From positions 34,789-98,788 of the forward strand of contig JALAGS010000151.1 in NCBI GenBank assembly GCA_022712315.1: a stretch of 64,000 bases of DNA, given 5' to 3'. Position numbers and translations under genes: made by a program. Every line of letters starts with the position of its first letter. Within the stretch, counting starts at the first letter, position 1. This DNA is from Sphingobacterium sp. (GTDB lineage: Bacteria > Bacteroidota > Bacteroidia > Sphingobacteriales > Sphingobacteriaceae). This document shows positions 17,290-28,859 of this stretch, piece after piece. The notes under the pieces are model-generated. The model worked only from the letters and a program-made list of their open reading frames with translations, had not been told where the DNA came from and made no database searches.

Positions 17290-19860
17290 TTATAGGGGAA
17301 CAATCCGATACCGCTTACCTTTTACCGTCTCAAATTGCACTTCGAACGTTTTCGTCGATCCTAACGATGGCAATTTGGACGGGTCCGCTATAGTAGACGG
17401 CAGCTGTTCCGGCTTGTATAGCAGGGCATTTTCTATTACAGTGTCTGGATTGGATTCGATGCCGACAACTTTAACGGGCAGCGGTGTGCGCAAACGGCAG
17501 ACACCACCGATATTGGACACGATAGCTGCTTCGGTCAGCGTCTTATTTTTCCAGGTCATATCGACAGTAAAGTTTCCTCTGGCCTTAATCCCTTTAATTG
17601 TGCCGGCAGCCCATTCATCCGGTAAAGCCGGCAATAAATGAACGGCACCATCATGACTTTGCAGCAGCATCTCTGTCATTCCTGCCGTAGCACCGAAGTT
17701 ACCGTCAATTTGAAAAGGTGGATGGGCATCAAAAAGATTCGGATACGCTCCCCCATCGCTCATCTGCGCACGATCCAATTTAGGATCGATAAAATTTAAG
17801 GCATCCTGAAGGATTTTATAAGCGTGATTTCCATCTTGAAGCCTTGCCCACCAATTTGTCTTCCAGGCCATCGACCAGCCGGTACTGACATCGCCTCTTA
17901 AAAGCAATGAACGCTTGGAGGCTGCAGCCAAAGCTTTGTTTTCTGCCAAGCTGATCTGATTGCCCGGATACAGTCCAAAAAGATGAGAAATATGGCGATG
18001 CTGATCTTTCGGATCATCCCAGTCTTTAAACCACTCTTGTAACTGCCCATATTGACCTACCTGATAGGGATAAAGCTTTTCCTTCGCCTGTTCTAAAGCT
18101 GATCTAAACTCGGGGTCAACCTGCAGGATATTACAGGAGCGGATAACAGCTGTAAAGAGCTCACGAATGATTGCCATATCCATTGTAGAAGCCATGGTCA
18201 ACTGGTATTCTTTGCCCGCTATTTTAACCGTATTTTCAGGCGAAGTAGAGGGGTTCGTGATCAAATATTTATTTTCGGGATCCGCGATCAGCCATTGCAG
18301 CATAAATTGGGCCGCACCCTTCATCAAGGGATAGGCTTTCTCCTTCAAGAAAGTCCGGTCGCCCGTAAAGCGGTAGTGCTCCCAGAGATGTGTGCTCAAC
18401 CATGCACCCGCCATAGGCCAGGCCGACCAGCGCGGCATTCCTTTGGGATCCCAGTCATATCCCCCCGGCGGGGAAGTTTTGGCCCAGAGATCGGAATTAT
18501 GGTGAACAACCCAACCTTGATTTATATTATAATTTATCGATGCAGTTTTAGCCCCATTGATGGCCAGCTCATTCATAAAATCAAACAGAGGTTGATGACA
18601 TTCCGCAAGATTGGTATTCTCCGCTAGCCAATAATTCATCTCTGTATTGATATTGGTCGTATAATTACTACCCCAGGGCGGCTGTACATGATCGTTCCAA
18701 ATACCCTGTAAATTGGCAGGCCTTCCACCTTGCCTCGAACTGGCAATCAGCAGATATCGGCCATAATGATAATACAGTGTCAAAAGTCCCAGATCTGCTT
18801 TTCCGTTGGAAAACTGCATGATACGCTGGTCTGTCGGCAATTTATCGTGAGGCGAACTGCCATTCAGCTCAAAAGCAACGCGATTGAATAGCGCCTGATA
18901 GTCTTTTTGATGACTTGAAGACAAGGTCTGAGAACTCTTTTTTGAGACGTTATTCGAAAGATTTTTTGCGAGCAACCGGGCATCTTTCCCCTCCCGGCTC
19001 GGTGATTTATCAAAACCGTTAAAACTTGTCGCTTCCGTCAAAAATAAAAGCACCTCGTCAGCACCTACGATTTTAAGCTTATCCTGATCTTTTTGAACCC
19101 TGCCACCGGTTGTTTTTACCCTTACTTGCATCACAAAGCTCATCCCTTTTCCGTTAATGCTATCATACACCACTTGCTGGGGTTCATAATCTCTATTCGC
19201 CACAAAACTGGGGGCTTTTCCAACAAGGACCAGCTGATTATCGCCCTCGGCCGAAACATGATAATTAAGCTTACTAGTCAGGGAAAGATCTAATGTAATT
19301 GATTTTTTCCGGTCTGCTTTCAATAGAACAACCAAGGCTTTGTCGGGAAAGCTGATAAAACTCTCCCGTTGATATTGAACGCCTTCGTAGGAATAGCTGA
19401 CCAGGTTAATCGCCCGCTCGAGATCCAGCTCGCGTTTATAATCTTTAACCTTTTTTTCATCCTGATGAAAATCCAGCCAGAGATCTCCCATCGGCAGATA
19501 GCGCGCCGAATATGGTCCCTGCATTTTCTTCCAGAGAACGGCTGCATCCTCATACTTTCCGGCAAAAATAGCTTCGCGCACTTGAGGTAGGATCTGAGGG
19601 CCCTTTGGATTATTGCCCGCATCGGGTTCACCCGACCACAACGTATTATCGTTAATCTGGAACCTATCTTTACGCACCCCACCAAAGACCATGGCTCCTG
19701 TTGTGCCATTACCGAGCGGCAGCGCCTCTTCCCAAAGCGAAGCCGGCTGATTATACCAAAGCTTTAGCTGCTGCGAATTGCTTTGTGCGCGGCAGGGCGA
19801 AATCGCCCCTAGTACGCCAAGCAGTAAAAAGAGATTCAAATGATTCGTTACTTTTAACAT
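17290..19860 (-). CDS. GH95 alpha-L-fucosidase/galactosidase
   Basis: 856 residues, exported (signal peptide ending CRAQ). The N-terminal beta-domain begins [21 protein letters not shown] and continues [22 protein letters not shown], the standard opening of GH95. The central (alpha/alpha)6 barrel has [36 protein letters not shown] (general acid Glu542) and [19 protein letters not shown] near the catalytic Asp. GH95 enzymes release terminal alpha-1,2-linked L-fucose, and some members release L-galactose, by inversion. It lies 7 bp after the GH2 gene. Together with the GH29 enzyme it points to a fucosylated substrate. Confidence 0.94.
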   Translation of the reverse strand: MLKVTNHLNLFLLLGVLGAISPCRAQSNSQQLKLWYNQPASLWEEALPLGNGTTGAMVFGGVRKDRFQINDNTLWSGEPDAGNNPKGPQILPQVREAIFAGKYEDAAVLWKKMQGPYSARYLPMGDLWLDFHQDEKKVKDYKRELDLERAINLVSYSYEGVQYQRESFISFPDKALVVLLKADRKKSITLDLSLTSKLNYHVSAEGDNQLVLVGKAPSFVANRDYEPQQVVYDSINGKGMSFVMQVRVKTTGGRVQKDQDKLKIVGADEVLLFLTEATSFNGFDKSPSREGKDARLLAKNLSNNVSKKSSQTLSSSHQKDYQALFNRVAFELNGSSPHDKLPTDQRIMQFSNGKADLGLLTLYYHYGRYLLIASSRQGGRPANLQGIWNDHVQPPWGSNYTTNINTEMNYWLAENTNLAECHQPLFDFMNELAINGAKTASINYNINQGWVVHHNSDLWAKTSPPGGYDWDPKGMPRWSAWPMAGAWLSTHLWEHYRFTGDRTFLKEKAYPLMKGAAQFMLQWLIADPENKYLITNPSTSPENTVKIAGKEYQLTMASTMDMAIIRELFTAVIRSCNILQVDPEFRSALEQAKEKLYPYQVGQYGQLQEWFKDWDDPKDQHRHISHLFGLYPGNQISLAENKALAAASKRSLLLRGDVSTGWSMAWKTNWWARLQDGNHAYKILQDALNFIDPKLDRAQMSDGGAYPNLFDAHPPFQIDGNFGATAGMTEMLLQSHDGAVHLLPALPDEWAAGTIKGIKARGNFTVDMTWKNKTLTEAAIVSNIGGVCRLRTPLPVKVVGIESNPDTVIENALLYKPEQLPSTIADPSKLPSLGSTKTFEVQFETVKGKRYRIVPL

Positions 19861-19867
19861 CTTGTAC

Positions 19868-22339
19868 TTATTTTTCTATTGTTAATAAGGTACTTGCAAA
19901 TCCTTCCATCCGACCGGATACCACAGCCCTTCCCGAAGGCAGCTGAAGTTTAATCAGTGCACGGCCATTATACGCCTGTACTTTTTTCGATCCCGTAGAA
20001 GTCCCTTGATCGACGATCAACTGACCATCGCCGGTTGAACCGAAATAGATCCAATCTTTCGCATCGAGACAGGGGGTATTCGTTTCATCGACAATCTGAG
20101 CCTGCACAGTGATCATATCACCTTCCGCAGCAACCTGCTCGACAAGCAGCTTTGCTGGCTTACCCCATTTTTTTGTCTGATACTGCTGTTCAATTTCATC
20201 CACGAGCATGTCCCGGCCATTTTTCGCAATAGCTTTAATCTGATTGCTTCCTTCTTTCAATTTCACCATCCACCTTAAGCCCGCGGCTGGAAAATCCTGA
20301 CTGTTTCTTTTCTTTATTCCCTGACTTTCTCCATTGACAAAAAGCTCCACCTCCTTGGCATTGGAATATACCTTGATCATTTTTGACTCCTCTTTTTCAC
20401 CCCAACGAACCGGCCAGCTATGTCCATAAATATGCAGCATTGGCTTCGCTGTCCAATATGACTGGAATACGTAGTAAGATTCCTTTTTGGTAAAATCACG
20501 CTCTACAACACCCTTCTGATTGACATAGGGCACAGGATTATCTGGCCGCACCGGAGTCGAAAAATCTTTAAATGGCCAATAGGCAGTCCCCGTGAGCCAA
20601 GGCATGGCTTCCTGTTCTTTTAAGTGCCAGTCGATGAGATTACAGATATAGCTCTCACTCCAGTCCCCATCCTTGGAAACCCGGGCTGCACCACCAATAA
20701 GCGATGCATCGCCTGCCCGCTCATCTGTCGTACCGTCGCCTTTGATTTTCGCCAAAGCGCGATCAGGATCCTCGGCATGTCTTCTCGCATGGCTATCTCC
20801 CCCCCATTCCACATGAAGAAAATGTTTTACCTTTTTCATTTCTTCTTCTGAAGCGGCTTTGTAATCGGTATAAACACCCCTGTACCAACCGGCCCAAATG
20901 GATGGCGAATAGATATCAACTATATCTTTACAGAAATCACAGCGCCGTATCGCTGTTTTTCTGTTCGGATCCAATTGATGAGACAAGGTATTGAGTTCAC
21001 TCATAAAAGCTCTGATCTTCGCCTGATCGAATTCCGTAAAATCCCCTGGCCAATCATTTTCGTTGCCGAGCCCCCAGATAATGACCGATGGATGGTTGTA
21101 ATGCTGTTCAATCATATTGGTCAGCATCCGTTTTCCCTGACGCTGGTAGACTTCTCCTCCCAGCCCGCCCCTGCACCATGGAATCTCCTCCCAAACCAAG
21201 ATACCCAGGCTATCACAGGCTTCGAGCACTTTACGGCTCTGCTGGTAATGTCCCAAACGTATAAAGTTTACGCCCATCTCTTTCATCAGGGTCATCTCTT
21301 GCAGGATTTGTTCATCAGTCATTGCGGCAGCCGCACCGGCATGATCCTCATGACGGTGCGTACCACGAAGCAAAAGCCTTTTGCCGTTCAGCAGAAAAGG
21401 ACCTTTTTCTTTAAATTCTACATGTCTAAAGCCAAATACACTCTCTTCTTTATAGACCTGTCCATTACTTTTGACCGTTGTGACCAGACGGTATAAAGCG
21501 GGTTGCTCTGGACTCCAAAGCTGCGGCTTCTTGACCAGAAATTGTCCAAATTCAAGGCTTAACGCCCCCCTATTCACCTGCGGCTTCTGCGTTTGCACCA
21601 TTTTTCCCGTAGGGTCGTAGAGTTGTGTTTCGACTTCAAAATCTGTCTGGGCTGAAGATGGCATCAGCCGTCCACGAATATTGACCACTCCCTGCTTGCC
21701 ATCAGCTCCGACTGTCGCATCGACAAATACACGCTCCAAAGCTGTCTGTGGAACATATCTCAGGTTTAGGTGCCTATAAATACCCCCATAGATATTAAAA
21801 TCAGACAAATCAGAAGGGATCATTTCTAAATCACGTGAATTATCAACCCGGATTGAAAGCGGAATTTTACCTTTAAATTGTTTATTAAAAACATCCGTTT
21901 TTTTAAACTTCTCAACCGCATCCGTAATATCTACACTCCATTCGTCATAGCCGCCGACATGCTCGCCAACTTTAACCGTATGGATATAAACGGATGTCTT
22001 TTGCCCAGCTCCTTCAAAATGAAGCAGGGTACGGCCATGTAAATAGGGGTTGTCTATAACCAGCGATTTTCTATACCAGCTTGGCCCCTGATAATAATTT
22101 ACAGCAGGATCTACGGCATCCAGGGCATTATAACAATGTGGCAGATCCACCTGCTGCCATAATGGAACAGACTCGGGATTACCGGCACCCACAGGCCTTA
22201 CGGCTTCCCAAATGCCACCAAGATCGCTCTTTAAAAAATCCCAGCCTTGATCAATCCGCCTGACTTCCTGAGCATGGAGCTGCGAAACTCCAAGAGTCAA
22301 CAACAACGCAACTATTTTATTCAATCTACTTTTCTTCAT
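19868..22339 (-). CDS. GH2 beta-galactosidase-like glycoside hydrolase
   Basis: 823 residues with a signal peptide ([12 protein letters not shown]). Order: sugar-binding jelly roll (about 25-200, [24 protein letters not shown]), Ig-like domain, TIM barrel (about 320-620) and a C-terminal Ig-like/DUF4982-type part. Catalytic glutamates are visible: acid/base in GLGNENDW (Glu427) and nucleophile in HVEWGGD (Glu511). GH2 enzymes of this build are usually beta-galactosidases, though beta-glucuronidase activity is possible. It sits 37 bp after the GH29 gene in the same operon, so it probably acts once fucose caps are removed (inference). Confidence 0.92.
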   Translation of the reverse strand: MKKSRLNKIVALLLTLGVSQLHAQEVRRIDQGWDFLKSDLGGIWEAVRPVGAGNPESVPLWQQVDLPHCYNALDAVDPAVNYYQGPSWYRKSLVIDNPYLHGRTLLHFEGAGQKTSVYIHTVKVGEHVGGYDEWSVDITDAVEKFKKTDVFNKQFKGKIPLSIRVDNSRDLEMIPSDLSDFNIYGGIYRHLNLRYVPQTALERVFVDATVGADGKQGVVNIRGRLMPSSAQTDFEVETQLYDPTGKMVQTQKPQVNRGALSLEFGQFLVKKPQLWSPEQPALYRLVTTVKSNGQVYKEESVFGFRHVEFKEKGPFLLNGKRLLLRGTHRHEDHAGAAAAMTDEQILQEMTLMKEMGVNFIRLGHYQQSRKVLEACDSLGILVWEEIPWCRGGLGGEVYQRQGKRMLTNMIEQHYNHPSVIIWGLGNENDWPGDFTEFDQAKIRAFMSELNTLSHQLDPNRKTAIRRCDFCKDIVDIYSPSIWAGWYRGVYTDYKAASEEEMKKVKHFLHVEWGGDSHARRHAEDPDRALAKIKGDGTTDERAGDASLIGGAARVSKDGDWSESYICNLIDWHLKEQEAMPWLTGTAYWPFKDFSTPVRPDNPVPYVNQKGVVERDFTKKESYYVFQSYWTAKPMLHIYGHSWPVRWGEKEESKMIKVYSNAKEVELFVNGESQGIKKRNSQDFPAAGLRWMVKLKEGSNQIKAIAKNGRDMLVDEIEQQYQTKKWGKPAKLLVEQVAAEGDMITVQAQIVDETNTPCLDAKDWIYFGSTGDGQLIVDQGTSTGSKKVQAYNGRALIKLQLPSGRAVVSGRMEGFASTLLTIEK

Positions 22340-22376
22340 TATGCTATTTGAGTATCTGCTTTCCAGCTTATCGACC

Positions 22377-23822
22377 TTACTCGTCCAAAGCTCCGGTTTT
22401 CATTTTCTTTGCTCCTGACGGTGTATTCCCCTTAAATTTCCCGGCTATTTCGATCTTAATTACAGTGGCAACGGCATCAATTGCCTGTTCTGGTACGCTG
22501 ATCCCGATCCCCGCGGCATTCTTTTTCACCTTTAACACCCGGCCATCAGCCAGAAGACTGGCTTTTAACACTTTGTTTGTAACGGGAAGTTCAACTACTC
22601 CATTTTTCGGCCAGTCAAATACGGATATGTATAAATAGGTCCGGTTTCCGTCTTCCTTCATGGTACATCTCCCCCATTCAAATGGTTGTAAGGGACTGCT
22701 CTTGGTCGCATAGATGGCTTCACTATTTGTTTTCATCCATTTACCAATGACAGCCAAACGCTCTATACTTTCCTGCGGAAATGATCCGTCTGGTTTTGGA
22801 CCAACGTTCAATAAATAGTTCCCACCTTTGGAAGCGATGTCAACAAGATTGCGGATTAAGGTCTCCGCTGACTTCCATTTCTGATCGGATGTACGATAAC
22901 CCCAGGTACCATTCATCGTCATACAGGTTTCCCAGTGTTTACCTTCAAGTTCACTCCAATCCGGAATTTTCTGCTCGGGTGTTTTTGTATCGCCCGGAAA
23001 ATTAGGCCGCTTCAATCGATCATTGGTAATAATATTTGGCTGCAAGGCCAATTGTTCCTGAAGCATATTTGCCGCTTCATCGGTCATATTGGTCGGTGTA
23101 TCCCACCACAGCACCGCAATATCGCCATAGTTACTTAGCAATTCTTTGACCTGTGGCACCGATACGTTTTTGATATAATCGTTGAAACTGGCTGTTTCTT
23201 GTTTTGGATCCCAATGACCATGATGTGCTAAGGTGTAGGCATCAATATTCGTTGAATCTGGATTAGGCCAACCTTCCCGCATTAATTTACGGGCAGCAGA
23301 TCCCCCGGGATTATTCCAATCCTGTGCCTGTGAATAATAAAAGCCAAGTTTAACACCATATTTTCGGCAGGCTTCCGCCAAAGGTTTCAGCACGTCCTTT
23401 CCATAGGGAGTAGCATCAACCATGTTCCATTTGCTCGCTTTTGTTTCGAACAGCGCAAAACCATCGTGGTGTTTGGCTGTGATAATCAAATATTTCATCC
23501 CGGCATCTTTGGCCATGCGTACCCATTCATCTGGATTATATGCTGTGGGATTAAATTGTTGGGCCATGGCCTGATATTCATCAACCGGGATCTTAGATCG
23601 GTTCATGATCCATTCTGCTCCGCCGCGCGCTTGCTCGTGGCCTCTATACACACCGCCAAATTGGGCATAGACTCCCCAATGGATAAACATACCAAACCGG
23701 GCTTCCTCCCACCATTTCATGCGTGCACTATCGGGCATGCGACTTACTTGCGCATACAATACCCCCTTACTCATGCCCATGATGAGGACAAGTGCCAGCA
23801 ACATTTTATATATAGCTTTCAT
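22377..23822 (-). CDS. GH29 alpha-L-fucosidase
   Basis: 481 residues from the ATG at 23822, chosen because it begins a clean signal peptide (MKAIYKMLLALVLIMG) and lies 25 bp after the susD stop; the longer frame would overlap susD. The catalytic barrel carries WWEEARFGMFIHWGVYAQ, MKYLIITAKHHDGFALF, KLGFYYSQAQDWNNP and the nucleophile region IAVLWWDTP. These are classic GH29 motifs. A C-terminal beta-sandwich follows from about residue 360. The enzyme removes alpha-linked L-fucose with retention of configuration in the periplasm or at the surface. It is the first enzyme gene after susCD. Confidence 0.95.
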   Translation of the reverse strand: MKAIYKMLLALVLIMGMSKGVLYAQVSRMPDSARMKWWEEARFGMFIHWGVYAQFGGVYRGHEQARGGAEWIMNRSKIPVDEYQAMAQQFNPTAYNPDEWVRMAKDAGMKYLIITAKHHDGFALFETKASKWNMVDATPYGKDVLKPLAEACRKYGVKLGFYYSQAQDWNNPGGSAARKLMREGWPNPDSTNIDAYTLAHHGHWDPKQETASFNDYIKNVSVPQVKELLSNYGDIAVLWWDTPTNMTDEAANMLQEQLALQPNIITNDRLKRPNFPGDTKTPEQKIPDWSELEGKHWETCMTMNGTWGYRTSDQKWKSAETLIRNLVDIASKGGNYLLNVGPKPDGSFPQESIERLAVIGKWMKTNSEAIYATKSSPLQPFEWGRCTMKEDGNRTYLYISVFDWPKNGVVELPVTNKVLKASLLADGRVLKVKKNAAGIGISVPEQAIDAVATVIKIEIAGKFKGNTPSGAKKMKTGALDE

Positions 23823-23847
23823 ACCTAAATTTTTCACAGTCCTTAAT

Positions 23848-25416
23848 TTAGAAACCTGGTGTTTGCTTAAAATTGTCATTACCTAAACTTTTGGCCATAT
23901 CTACCTCAGACTGAGGCACAGGCCATAAGGTATCTCTTGCCATAAATAATCTTGACGCGCCATCTGGATCCTTGATTTTATCCATCACCTCTTTGATCAT
24001 TCCCCAGCGTTTCAGATCAAAATAACGCTGTCCCTCCAGCGCCAGTTCAATCCTGCGCTCATGACGAATAATATCGCGAAATTCACTTTTTGTCAATGCG
24101 TTACTAAACTGCAATAAAGGCATTTTTACATCAGCTCTGGAACGTACTTTATTCAATGCATCGACAGCTGTTTGGTCAGGTCCCACACTTTCATTCTTTG
24201 CTTCCGCATACATCAACAAAATATCAGCATAACGCAAGAACACCCAATCTTGATCACTCTGTGTGGCATAACTTGTCGGCCATTTTGATTCGTTGATATA
24301 TTTTCTCGGCAAAAACCCGCCCAATACGCCCTCAGCGACAGGATCGAAAGCGGAAGAGGCCGTTGTGCCGCGCCAAACACCGCGGTACATAATTGTCGAC
24401 TTCAAACGTGGATCTCTATTTTCGTAAGGATTTTTAGCATCGTAAACTGACGATTCTTTAATATCCTTGCCATCGATAGCATAATAGGAATCCACCAGAT
24501 AACCCAAAGGCTGTATCGTTTTTAGATAGGAATACATCATATCTGCCGGACTGTACATATTGGGAGGTAAGAATCGCGCTGAAAACATGATTTCTGGATT
24601 ACTGTTTTGCCCAGGCTTTCTGAACAGATCGCGGTATCCCCCCTGGTAGATCGAAAACTTGTTTTCATCTATAATAATTTTAGCTGTTGCAGCCGCCTCT
24701 GCCCATTTTTTAGCTGTCAGCAACACCTTTGTTTTGTATCCGAGTGCAGATCCTCTCACAGCATGCCCCTTATAGCCTGTATTTGGCAATTTTTCACTCG
24801 CATAATCTAAATCTGCTAAAATCGCCTCCACAACGTTGTTTTTGGGTGTTCTACCCAGCCGAATACTCGCATCGTCCATGCCCAGAGGTTCTAAAGTCAA
24901 TGGCACATCGCCGTACAGATTGGTCAATAGAAAGTAGTAATGGGCGCGGATAAAACGAGCTTCCGCTTTATATCGGTCACGGTCCTGCTGGCTCATACTT
25001 GTAATACGGTCAATATTGGCAATCAATTTATTGCATGCCGCAATGGCCTGATACGAAATCTCATATCCCTCCGATTGCATCCCGCCTGTTGTCGAGGAGA
25101 TTCCTGACCGCGAGATAATATTGAAATTATTGGATGTACTGGACACAAAGGCATCGTCTGATAGTCCATCCCAAAACATACTGGTTCCACCCCATCCACC
25201 ACGCGCATTGGATGAAGATGTCGAATTGTATCCGCGGCAAAGAAATTCATAACAGCCTGATAAAGCCAAATCAGCATCAGCCTGCGTTTTCCAAAAGTTT
25301 GATTCGGAAATTTTATCTGTTGGATTTTTATTTAAAAAATCTTTTGTACAGCTTCCTAAGGCCATTAGAGCGGCCAAGCTCAGATATAGATATGTTTTTT
25401 TTACGTTATTTTTCAT
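23848..25416 (-). CDS. SusD/RagB-like outer-membrane glycan-binding lipoprotein
   Basis: 522 residues. The lipoprotein signal ends LMALGSC (Cys23), so the mature protein is a surface lipoprotein. The helical TPR-like SusD fold is shown by FLNKNPTDKISESNFW, EARFIRAHYYFLLTNLYGDVPL, WVFLRYADILLMYAEAKNE and the C-terminal RRIELALEGQRYFDLKRWG with PVPQSEVD. It captures glycan at the surface and forms the lid of the SusC transporter encoded 27 bp upstream. It is first in line before the GH29 gene. Confidence 0.96.
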   Translation of the reverse strand: MKNNVKKTYLYLSLAALMALGSCTKDFLNKNPTDKISESNFWKTQADADLALSGCYEFLCRGYNSTSSSNARGGWGGTSMFWDGLSDDAFVSSTSNNFNIISRSGISSTTGGMQSEGYEISYQAIAACNKLIANIDRITSMSQQDRDRYKAEARFIRAHYYFLLTNLYGDVPLTLEPLGMDDASIRLGRTPKNNVVEAILADLDYASEKLPNTGYKGHAVRGSALGYKTKVLLTAKKWAEAAATAKIIIDENKFSIYQGGYRDLFRKPGQNSNPEIMFSARFLPPNMYSPADMMYSYLKTIQPLGYLVDSYYAIDGKDIKESSVYDAKNPYENRDPRLKSTIMYRGVWRGTTASSAFDPVAEGVLGGFLPRKYINESKWPTSYATQSDQDWVFLRYADILLMYAEAKNESVGPDQTAVDALNKVRSRADVKMPLLQFSNALTKSEFRDIIRHERRIELALEGQRYFDLKRWGMIKEVMDKIKDPDGASRLFMARDTLWPVPQSEVDMAKSLGNDNFKQTPGF

Positions 25417-25443
25417 CTGTAAATATTTTTTTGTTACCCGATA

Positions 25444-28400
25444 TTAGAAGGTGATATTGGCTCCAAATGCAAATACTTTATTCTGAGGATGAGTTACATA
25501 GCGCCCAGATGTTGCACCGCCGCTTGAAGACACTCCCCGCTCAGGATCTAAACCCGGAAACTTGGAGAATGTCAGCAGATTGTCCGCTGCAAAATAGATC
25601 CGAAGGCCCGAAATACCAGCTTTTGACAAACTGCTCTGCGGGATAGAGTAGCCTACCTGAATATTTTTAAGACGCAAAAACGATCCGTCCTTTAAAAAGA
25701 AAGTGGATGCGGTCCTGACATTGTTCGCTGCAGGCGTATTTTCAGCACCTACAATCGGTAGGGATGCATTCGGATTCTCAGGAGTCCAGGCATCCATCCA
25801 GTCGCGGGTAAATGTGCCTCCCTGTCTGAATGGTACTATTCCCCATTCACTCACAAATATTTTTTGTCCCTGGGATCCGAAGAAAAAGGCCGTAAAGTCA
25901 AAGTTCTTCCATACCGCAGTCGCATTAAAGGAGTAATCGAAATCTGGATAGGCGCCTGCCACGACAACACGATCGTTATTGTCAACAACTTTATCTCCAT
26001 TCACGTCAGCAAATTTCAGATAGCCTGGCTGCGCTGGAATCTGCTGCACCGGCGAAGCGGCCACCTCTTCCTTCGAGCGGAATATGCCGGTATTCTCCAA
26101 AAGATAAAAACTTCCGTACGGCAAACCTTCCCGAATAATGGTATTGCCCGAGATACGCTCAGCACCATACTTCATCACCTTGTTGCGATTGGCCTGAATA
26201 TTTCCATTGAGCGTCAACGAGACCTCTCCAATTTTATCGCGATACTGAAGACCTAGCTCGATACCTCTATTGCGCAACTCCCCATAATTTACTGTCGGTG
26301 CTGTCAGGCCAATATAAGAAGGGAAAGCCGTAGAAGCAGATAAAATATCAGAAGTTACCTTGTTGTACCAATCGAAAGAAGCCGTCAACTTGTTGTTCCA
26401 TAAACCGATATCCACACCGAAATCCAGGACTTTGGTACTTTCCCACTTGATCCGGTCATTGGCCATGGCGACCTGACGAGCCCCCTGCTGCAGCGTTTCA
26501 TCAAAAGGGTAAGCGAAAGAAGAGTTGTATACAATCTGATACGGATAATTACCGATATTCTGATTGCCTAAAGTTCCGATTGAAGCTCTTAATTTTAACT
26601 CATTAACGACCTCTTTCATTTTTGCCCCATAAAAAGCTTCATCCGAGACTTTCCAACCTCCGGATAGGGAAGGGAAAAATGCCCATTTTCTATTTTCAGG
26701 GAAACGTGAAGATGCGTCATAACGTGCATTACCTTCCAGTAGATACTTGCCTTTGTAGTCATAGTTTAAGCGACCATAATAAGACCTTAATGACCATTCA
26801 TTGGTTACACCATTATTCGACTGTTGTCCGGCTCCGCCACCATCAAGCTCAAGCAAGTCATTGTTGGGAAATTGCAGCCTGCTCCCGAACAGTTTTTGTG
26901 TTTTATTATATTCGGCTTGTGTTCCTGCCAGTACTTTGATGTTGTGATTTCCGAAGGACTTATCGTACGTCAGTTGGGTATACCCCACCGGATACACATT
27001 GTTGTCGTCCGTTACCTCAAGCCCCTGACCGCCGACATCAAGTTGTCTGGCGGGCAGATCATCAGGTTTGGCAAACCACATGTACTGATTAATCACGGGC
27101 TTATTGGTATAGTTTTTTGTAAAACCATAGGTTAAACCGCCGCTTGTCTTCCAATCTAGTCCATCCAATATTTTCACATTGAGGAAGATATTGCCCTGCA
27201 TAAAATAATTGTTCAGTCTGGTAAATGCATTTTCAGCGACTGCAACCGGGTTTTTATTTGGGGATTGAAAAGGATATGCCCTAGAAGTATAACGGCCACT
27301 GCCATCAGGTAATATGGGTCCATATAACGGTGATTGGCTAATTGTGGACAAAAATTGATCTTCACTCCCGTTTCTAGGATATTTCCGATCGCCATAGTTC
27401 AGGGTAATACTTGACCCAAAACTGATCCGCTCATTGATTTTAGAACCCAGATTCAGCTGCAGATTATACTTTTTAAAGGAAGTCCCGATCATGATATCAG
27501 GTTGATTTACATAGCCCAATATGACGTTGTAATTTGTTCCTCCTGCCCCGCCACTTAAACTTAAATTGTGTGTCTGTACAGGAACAGTTCTAAATACAGC
27601 GTCTAACCAGTTAAAATCGGGGTATAATGTTTTATCTGTTGCATTTTTGTAGGCATCAATCATCTCCTGGCTAAAAGAAGCATTTGGATTGGTAACACCC
27701 GAGTTTTTATTTGCCTGATTATACAGGTTCATATAATCCACGGAATTATAGACTAGATCTGGCAGCGCAGAGGCTTTGGTAATTCCCACATTGTAATCAT
27801 AACTAAGCTGCGTCTTTCCTGCCTTGCCCTGCTTTGTCGTCACCAGGATCACACCATTTGCTGCCCTTGCGCCATAAATAGCGGCTGAGGCAGCATCTTT
27901 CAATACCGTTATATTCTCGATCGCCTGGGGATTTAAATTTTCCAGGCTTCCCGGAATACCGTCCACAATAACCAATGGTGCAGAAGAAGCCCCATACGAT
28001 CCCAATCCGCGGACCTGTAGATTTACATTTTCATTACCCGCTTCTCCCGATCCTTGGGTAACACGAAGTCCGGGCATGCGGCCCTGAAGCAATTGTGTGG
28101 GATTCGTGGCGATACGCTTGTTGAGTACCTTTCCATCGACGGCAGCAACAGCGCCTGTTAAATTACTTTTTTTCTGGGTACCGTAGCCGACGACGACCAC
28201 TTCGTCAATCAGACTACTGGACTCCTGCAATACAAGGTTAATATGATCCTTCTTGTCGACAGCAACCTCAGCTTTCTCTCTGCCCACCAATGAGAAGATC
28301 AGCACATCAACGTCCCGTGCAAGAATCTGATAATTGCCGGCCCCGTCGGTTACCGTTCCGGTTTTCACCCCTTTTATCTGTACTGTGACCCCTGCAAGAG

Positions 28401-28533
28401 GCTCTCCTCCCGGGGAGGTTACTTTTCCGGATATTTTTAATTGTGACTGAGCCAGCACCACCGGTGCGGACATACTCATCAATGAAAATAAAAGTAACCC
28501 CTTGCCTACCGTTTTGGTTATCGGTGTTATCAT
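25444..28533 (-). CDS. SusC/RagA-like TonB-dependent receptor (fucose/galactose/uronate PUL)
   Basis: 1029 residues, full length. It has a signal peptide ending VVLAQ, a carboxypeptidase-like domain (about 33-110, KISGKVTSPGGEPLAGVTVQ), the SusC box VVVGYGTQKKSNLTGAV, a plug with VLKDAASAAIYGARAANGVI and a 22-strand barrel with the usual C-terminal aromatic end. It imports oligosaccharides across the outer membrane using TonB energy. It is the first gene of the operon that runs through GH29, GH2, GH95, PL and the GH88 fusion. No FecR/sigma module accompanies it; the HTCS at 9088 is the likely regulator. Confidence 0.96.
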   Translation of the reverse strand: MITPITKTVGKGLLLFSLMSMSAPVVLAQSQLKISGKVTSPGGEPLAGVTVQIKGVKTGTVTDGAGNYQILARDVDVLIFSLVGREKAEVAVDKKDHINLVLQESSSLIDEVVVVGYGTQKKSNLTGAVAAVDGKVLNKRIATNPTQLLQGRMPGLRVTQGSGEAGNENVNLQVRGLGSYGASSAPLVIVDGIPGSLENLNPQAIENITVLKDAASAAIYGARAANGVILVTTKQGKAGKTQLSYDYNVGITKASALPDLVYNSVDYMNLYNQANKNSGVTNPNASFSQEMIDAYKNATDKTLYPDFNWLDAVFRTVPVQTHNLSLSGGAGGTNYNVILGYVNQPDIMIGTSFKKYNLQLNLGSKINERISFGSSITLNYGDRKYPRNGSEDQFLSTISQSPLYGPILPDGSGRYTSRAYPFQSPNKNPVAVAENAFTRLNNYFMQGNIFLNVKILDGLDWKTSGGLTYGFTKNYTNKPVINQYMWFAKPDDLPARQLDVGGQGLEVTDDNNVYPVGYTQLTYDKSFGNHNIKVLAGTQAEYNKTQKLFGSRLQFPNNDLLELDGGGAGQQSNNGVTNEWSLRSYYGRLNYDYKGKYLLEGNARYDASSRFPENRKWAFFPSLSGGWKVSDEAFYGAKMKEVVNELKLRASIGTLGNQNIGNYPYQIVYNSSFAYPFDETLQQGARQVAMANDRIKWESTKVLDFGVDIGLWNNKLTASFDWYNKVTSDILSASTAFPSYIGLTAPTVNYGELRNRGIELGLQYRDKIGEVSLTLNGNIQANRNKVMKYGAERISGNTIIREGLPYGSFYLLENTGIFRSKEEVAASPVQQIPAQPGYLKFADVNGDKVVDNNDRVVVAGAYPDFDYSFNATAVWKNFDFTAFFFGSQGQKIFVSEWGIVPFRQGGTFTRDWMDAWTPENPNASLPIVGAENTPAANNVRTASTFFLKDGSFLRLKNIQVGYSIPQSSLSKAGISGLRIYFAADNLLTFSKFPGLDPERGVSSSGGATSGRYVTHPQNKVFAFGANITF

Positions 28534-28859
28534 AGTTATTTTGGTTTATTTGGTTATTTAACGAAGTAAATGAACCCAAATATCAAAAATCGCGAACAGC
28601 AAAAGGAGGAGTTTTTGTTCAAATAGGTGGAAAAAATAGCTTCATTCCTGATTTTCAGCACGATTAAATGGATTTTAAAAAAAACAGAAGCCTACCTCCC
28701 GGCATCTTCTGATTTTTCTTGGGGTCGACGACCATTTCAGCGCGAAAATAAAGTGGAGATCTGAGAAACTTGCGAGAGCCCCCTACCGCCCGGAAGATTA
28801 TCAATTCTGCAATAAAATCGATATATTGTCCCCAAATCAAATTAAAAGTGAGGGAGTCG
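28534..28859. other. Divergent intergenic region between two PULs
   Basis: 326 bp separate susC (-) from the Y_Y_Y regulator (+). No exact TAnnTTTG promoter was found for either. A bidirectional hairpin (28677-28720) sits in the middle. The frame of the plus gene continues upstream to 28770, but no better start lies there. Confidence 0.55.
28677..28720. terminator. Orphan bidirectional terminator-like hairpin
   Basis: CAGAAG (28685-28690) can pair with CTTCTG (28706-28711), with an inner GCC/GGC pairing. Eight As lie on the left side (a U-run for leftward transcripts) and ATTTTTCTT on the right. Both adjoining genes point away from it, so it terminates no annotated gene. Confidence 0.5.

Noticed and set aside
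20975..21496. 173-codon open frame on the + strand
   Set aside because: Antisense to the GH2 gene at its catalytic barrel. It has no ribosome site or family motif and is a shadow of the GH2 coding frame.
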